A DNA stretch of 6,340 bases from Actinomycetes bacterium. Lineage in GTDB: Bacteria > Actinomycetota > Acidimicrobiia > Acidimicrobiales > JAJYPT01. The notes beneath the pieces are model-generated. The model did no database searches, was not told the DNA's origin, and saw only the letters and a program-made list of their open reading frames with translations. This document shows, piece by piece, positions 4,985 to 6,340 of this stretch (its first letter is position 1; every line of letters starts with the position of its first letter). The stretch covers positions 1 to 6,340 of the forward strand of contig JAJYPT010000103.1 in the NCBI GenBank assembly GCA_021795135.1, read 5' to 3'. A program made the position numbers and the translations under genes.

Positions 4985-6340
4985 GAAAAGCATTGATGGT
5001 TTGTGGAACAGCAAGTGATGTAGGAAAGACTTACATAGTAGCAGGTCTTTGTCGTTTCTTTAGTCGTCAAGGTTATAAAGTGGCTCCTTTTAAGGCTCAA
5101 AATATGGCTTTGAATTCTTTTGTTACTCTTGAGGGCCATGAAATAAGTAGAGCTCAAGCAATTCAGGCCATGGCTGGGGGAGTGGAACCTCAAGTAAGTA
5201 TGAATCCAGTTTTATTAAAACCAAATAATGACAGAACCAGCCAAGTAATTGTCATGGGGAAATCTGTGGGCACTATGGATTTTATAGATTATCTACAGTA
5301 TAAAAAAGAACTTTTCCCAACAGTGTTGTCTGCTCTTGACCAGCTCCAAAATTCTTATGACATTGTTATCTGTGAAGGAGCAGGAGGTGCAGCGGAGATA
5401 AATTTATTACAAGATGACATTGTAAATTTGAATCTTGCTTATACTGCAGGTATTCCAGCCATTGTTGTAGGAGATATTGAAAGAGGTGGAGTTTTTGCTT
5501 CTTTGTATGGAACTGTTGAAATACTTCCCTCTCATCTCAAATCAGTTATAAAAGCATTGGTGGTCAATAAATTTAGGGGTGAAAAATCTTTATTGAAAAC
5601 CGGAATTGATTTTTTAGAAGACAAGTTGCAAATTCCGATGCTTGGGATAATCCCTTACTTATCTGAATTGGCTGAATTAGATGCTGAAGATTCTTTAGCT
5701 ATTCCTAAGTATGGTTTTAAATCCCCAACAGTCTTAGAAGCCAAAAAACTTAATTTAGCAATTATTGCACTTCCTCATATATCTAATTTTACAGATTTTG
5801 ATCCTTTGTTTTTAGAACAAGATTTAAATATTAGTTTTATCCAAGATGCAACTGCTTTATATAATTTTGATTTGATTTTTTTACCTGGCACTAAACAAAG
5901 TGTTGAAGATTTATTATGGATGGAGGAAAAAGGTTTTGTTTCTGTCATTCAAAAGATGGCTATTTCTAAAGATCCCCCTTTTATTATGGGAATTTGTGGA
6001 GGGTATCAAATACTTGGCAAAAAGATCTATGACGGAATTGAATCAAGTGTCGACTCAATTTGTGGAATTGGTTTGTTGTCAATTGAAACTGTAATGAAAC
6101 AAGAAAAAATTCTTTCTCGTAGACAAGGTAGTGCATTGGGTCATTTGGTCAATGGATACGAGATTCATCATGGAAGGGTTGAAGTGTTGGGAGATTTGCC
6201 CTTTGTATCGATATCTGATTCCAAAGAGCAAAACATTTATGAAGGCACAATGAGTAAAAATCAGAAGATCTTTGGCACAAGCATGCATGGCTTGTTCGAA
6301 AATGATTCTTTTAGAAGATTTTTTTTGGAAAAAGTTGCAA
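4981..6340 (+). CDS. cobQ: Cobyric acid synthase, CobQ/CbiP, missing its C-terminal end (right edge)
   Basis: This cytoplasmic enzyme uses ATP and glutamine to amidate the b, d, e and g side chains of adenosylcobyrinic acid a,c-diamide, giving adenosylcobyric acid, the substrate of CbiB. The frame is open for 453 codons to the edge, so perhaps 30-50 residues are missing. The N-terminal synthetase domain shows GTASDVGKT (9-17), FKAQNMALNS (37-46), CEGAGGAAEINL (131-142), GDIERGGVFASL (164-175) and VNKFRG (195-200). The C-terminal class I-like amidotransferase domain shows LPGTKQS (301-307), the nucleophile C339 in MGICGGYQILG, GYEIHHGR (393-400 region) and the catalytic histidine H436 in GTSMHGLFEN. 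The start shares ATGA with the cobC stop and has no clear Shine-Dalgarno. The unrelated frame inside it at 5900-6094 is a shadow. Confidence 0.96.
   Translation, partial: MRKALMVCGTASDVGKTYIVAGLCRFFSRQGYKVAPFKAQNMALNSFVTLEGHEISRAQAIQAMAGGVEPQVSMNPVLLKPNNDRTSQVIVMGKSVGTMDFIDYLQYKKELFPTVLSALDQLQNSYDIVICEGAGGAAEINLLQDDIVNLNLAYTAGIPAIVVGDIERGGVFASLYGTVEILPSHLKSVIKALVVNKFRGEKSLLKTGIDFLEDKLQIPMLGIIPYLSELAELDAEDSLAIPKYGFKSPTVLEAKKLNLAIIALPHISNFTDFDPLFLEQDLNISFIQDATALYNFDLIFLPGTKQSVEDLLWMEEKGFVSVIQKMAISKDPPFIMGICGGYQILGKKIYDGIESSVDSICGIGLLSIETVMKQEKILSRRQGSALGHLVNGYEIHHGRVEVLGDLPFVSISDSKEQNIYEGTMSKNQKIFGTSMHGLFENDSFRRFFLEKVA

Noticed and set aside
4768..5193. 141-codon frame on the minus strand across the cobC-cobQ junction
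   Set aside because: It is antisense to two well-supported genes with clear motifs, and its sequence has no recognisable domain; it is a shadow.
632..6340. A new defence or mobile system among these genes
   Set aside because: Every substantial frame is accounted for by a known late cobalamin biosynthesis enzyme; apart from the leader junction this is an ordinary metabolic operon.

Overview
This window is a dense cobalamin (vitamin B12) late-pathway locus from an AT-rich bacterium. Several proteins look actinobacterial to me, possibly from the Acidimicrobiia side: CobU contains SEEVGLSVHP, the CobC-type enzyme has a short RWRSNPNNPLG...DEAFFPLATG core, and cobO sits next to cbiA/cobB. That placement rests on remembered family resemblance, not on a search. 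Genes are packed with 4-11 nt overlaps, few have clear ribosome binding sites, and two probably start with TTG. This suits a streamlined genome.

Layout: on the minus strand, cobO (632-1156) is followed by the 5' part of cbiA/cobB, which runs off the left edge (642 to 1). Next comes a stretch of about 500 nt (1157-1660) in which I see no gene, only candidate divergent promoters and a short direct repeat. On the plus strand a cobalamin riboswitch (about 1672-1820) precedes a five-gene operon: cobU (1916-2404), cobS (2411-3130), cbiB (3127-4056), cobC (4049-4984) and cobQ/cbiP (4981 onward, cut by the right edge).

Together the genes cover nearly all steps after corrin ring synthesis. CbiA amidates the a and c side chains, CobO attaches the adenosyl group, CobQ makes cobyric acid, CobC supplies aminopropanol phosphate, CbiB attaches it, CobU activates the product as a GDP ester, and CobS joins the lower-ligand nucleoside at the membrane. 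The minus-strand pair has no visible riboswitch, so only the plus operon appears to be under direct B12 feedback.

The most interesting part is the junction between riboswitch and cobU. A small hairpin (1846-1859) carries a Shine-Dalgarno sequence in its loop, and that loop can pair with the L5 loop of the aptamer. The Shine-Dalgarno does not serve cobU directly. It serves a 19-codon ORF (1860-1919) whose stop codon overlaps a TTG start of cobU (TTGA). The sequence therefore suggests that B12 gates translation of a leader ORF, and that cobU is translated by coupling to it.
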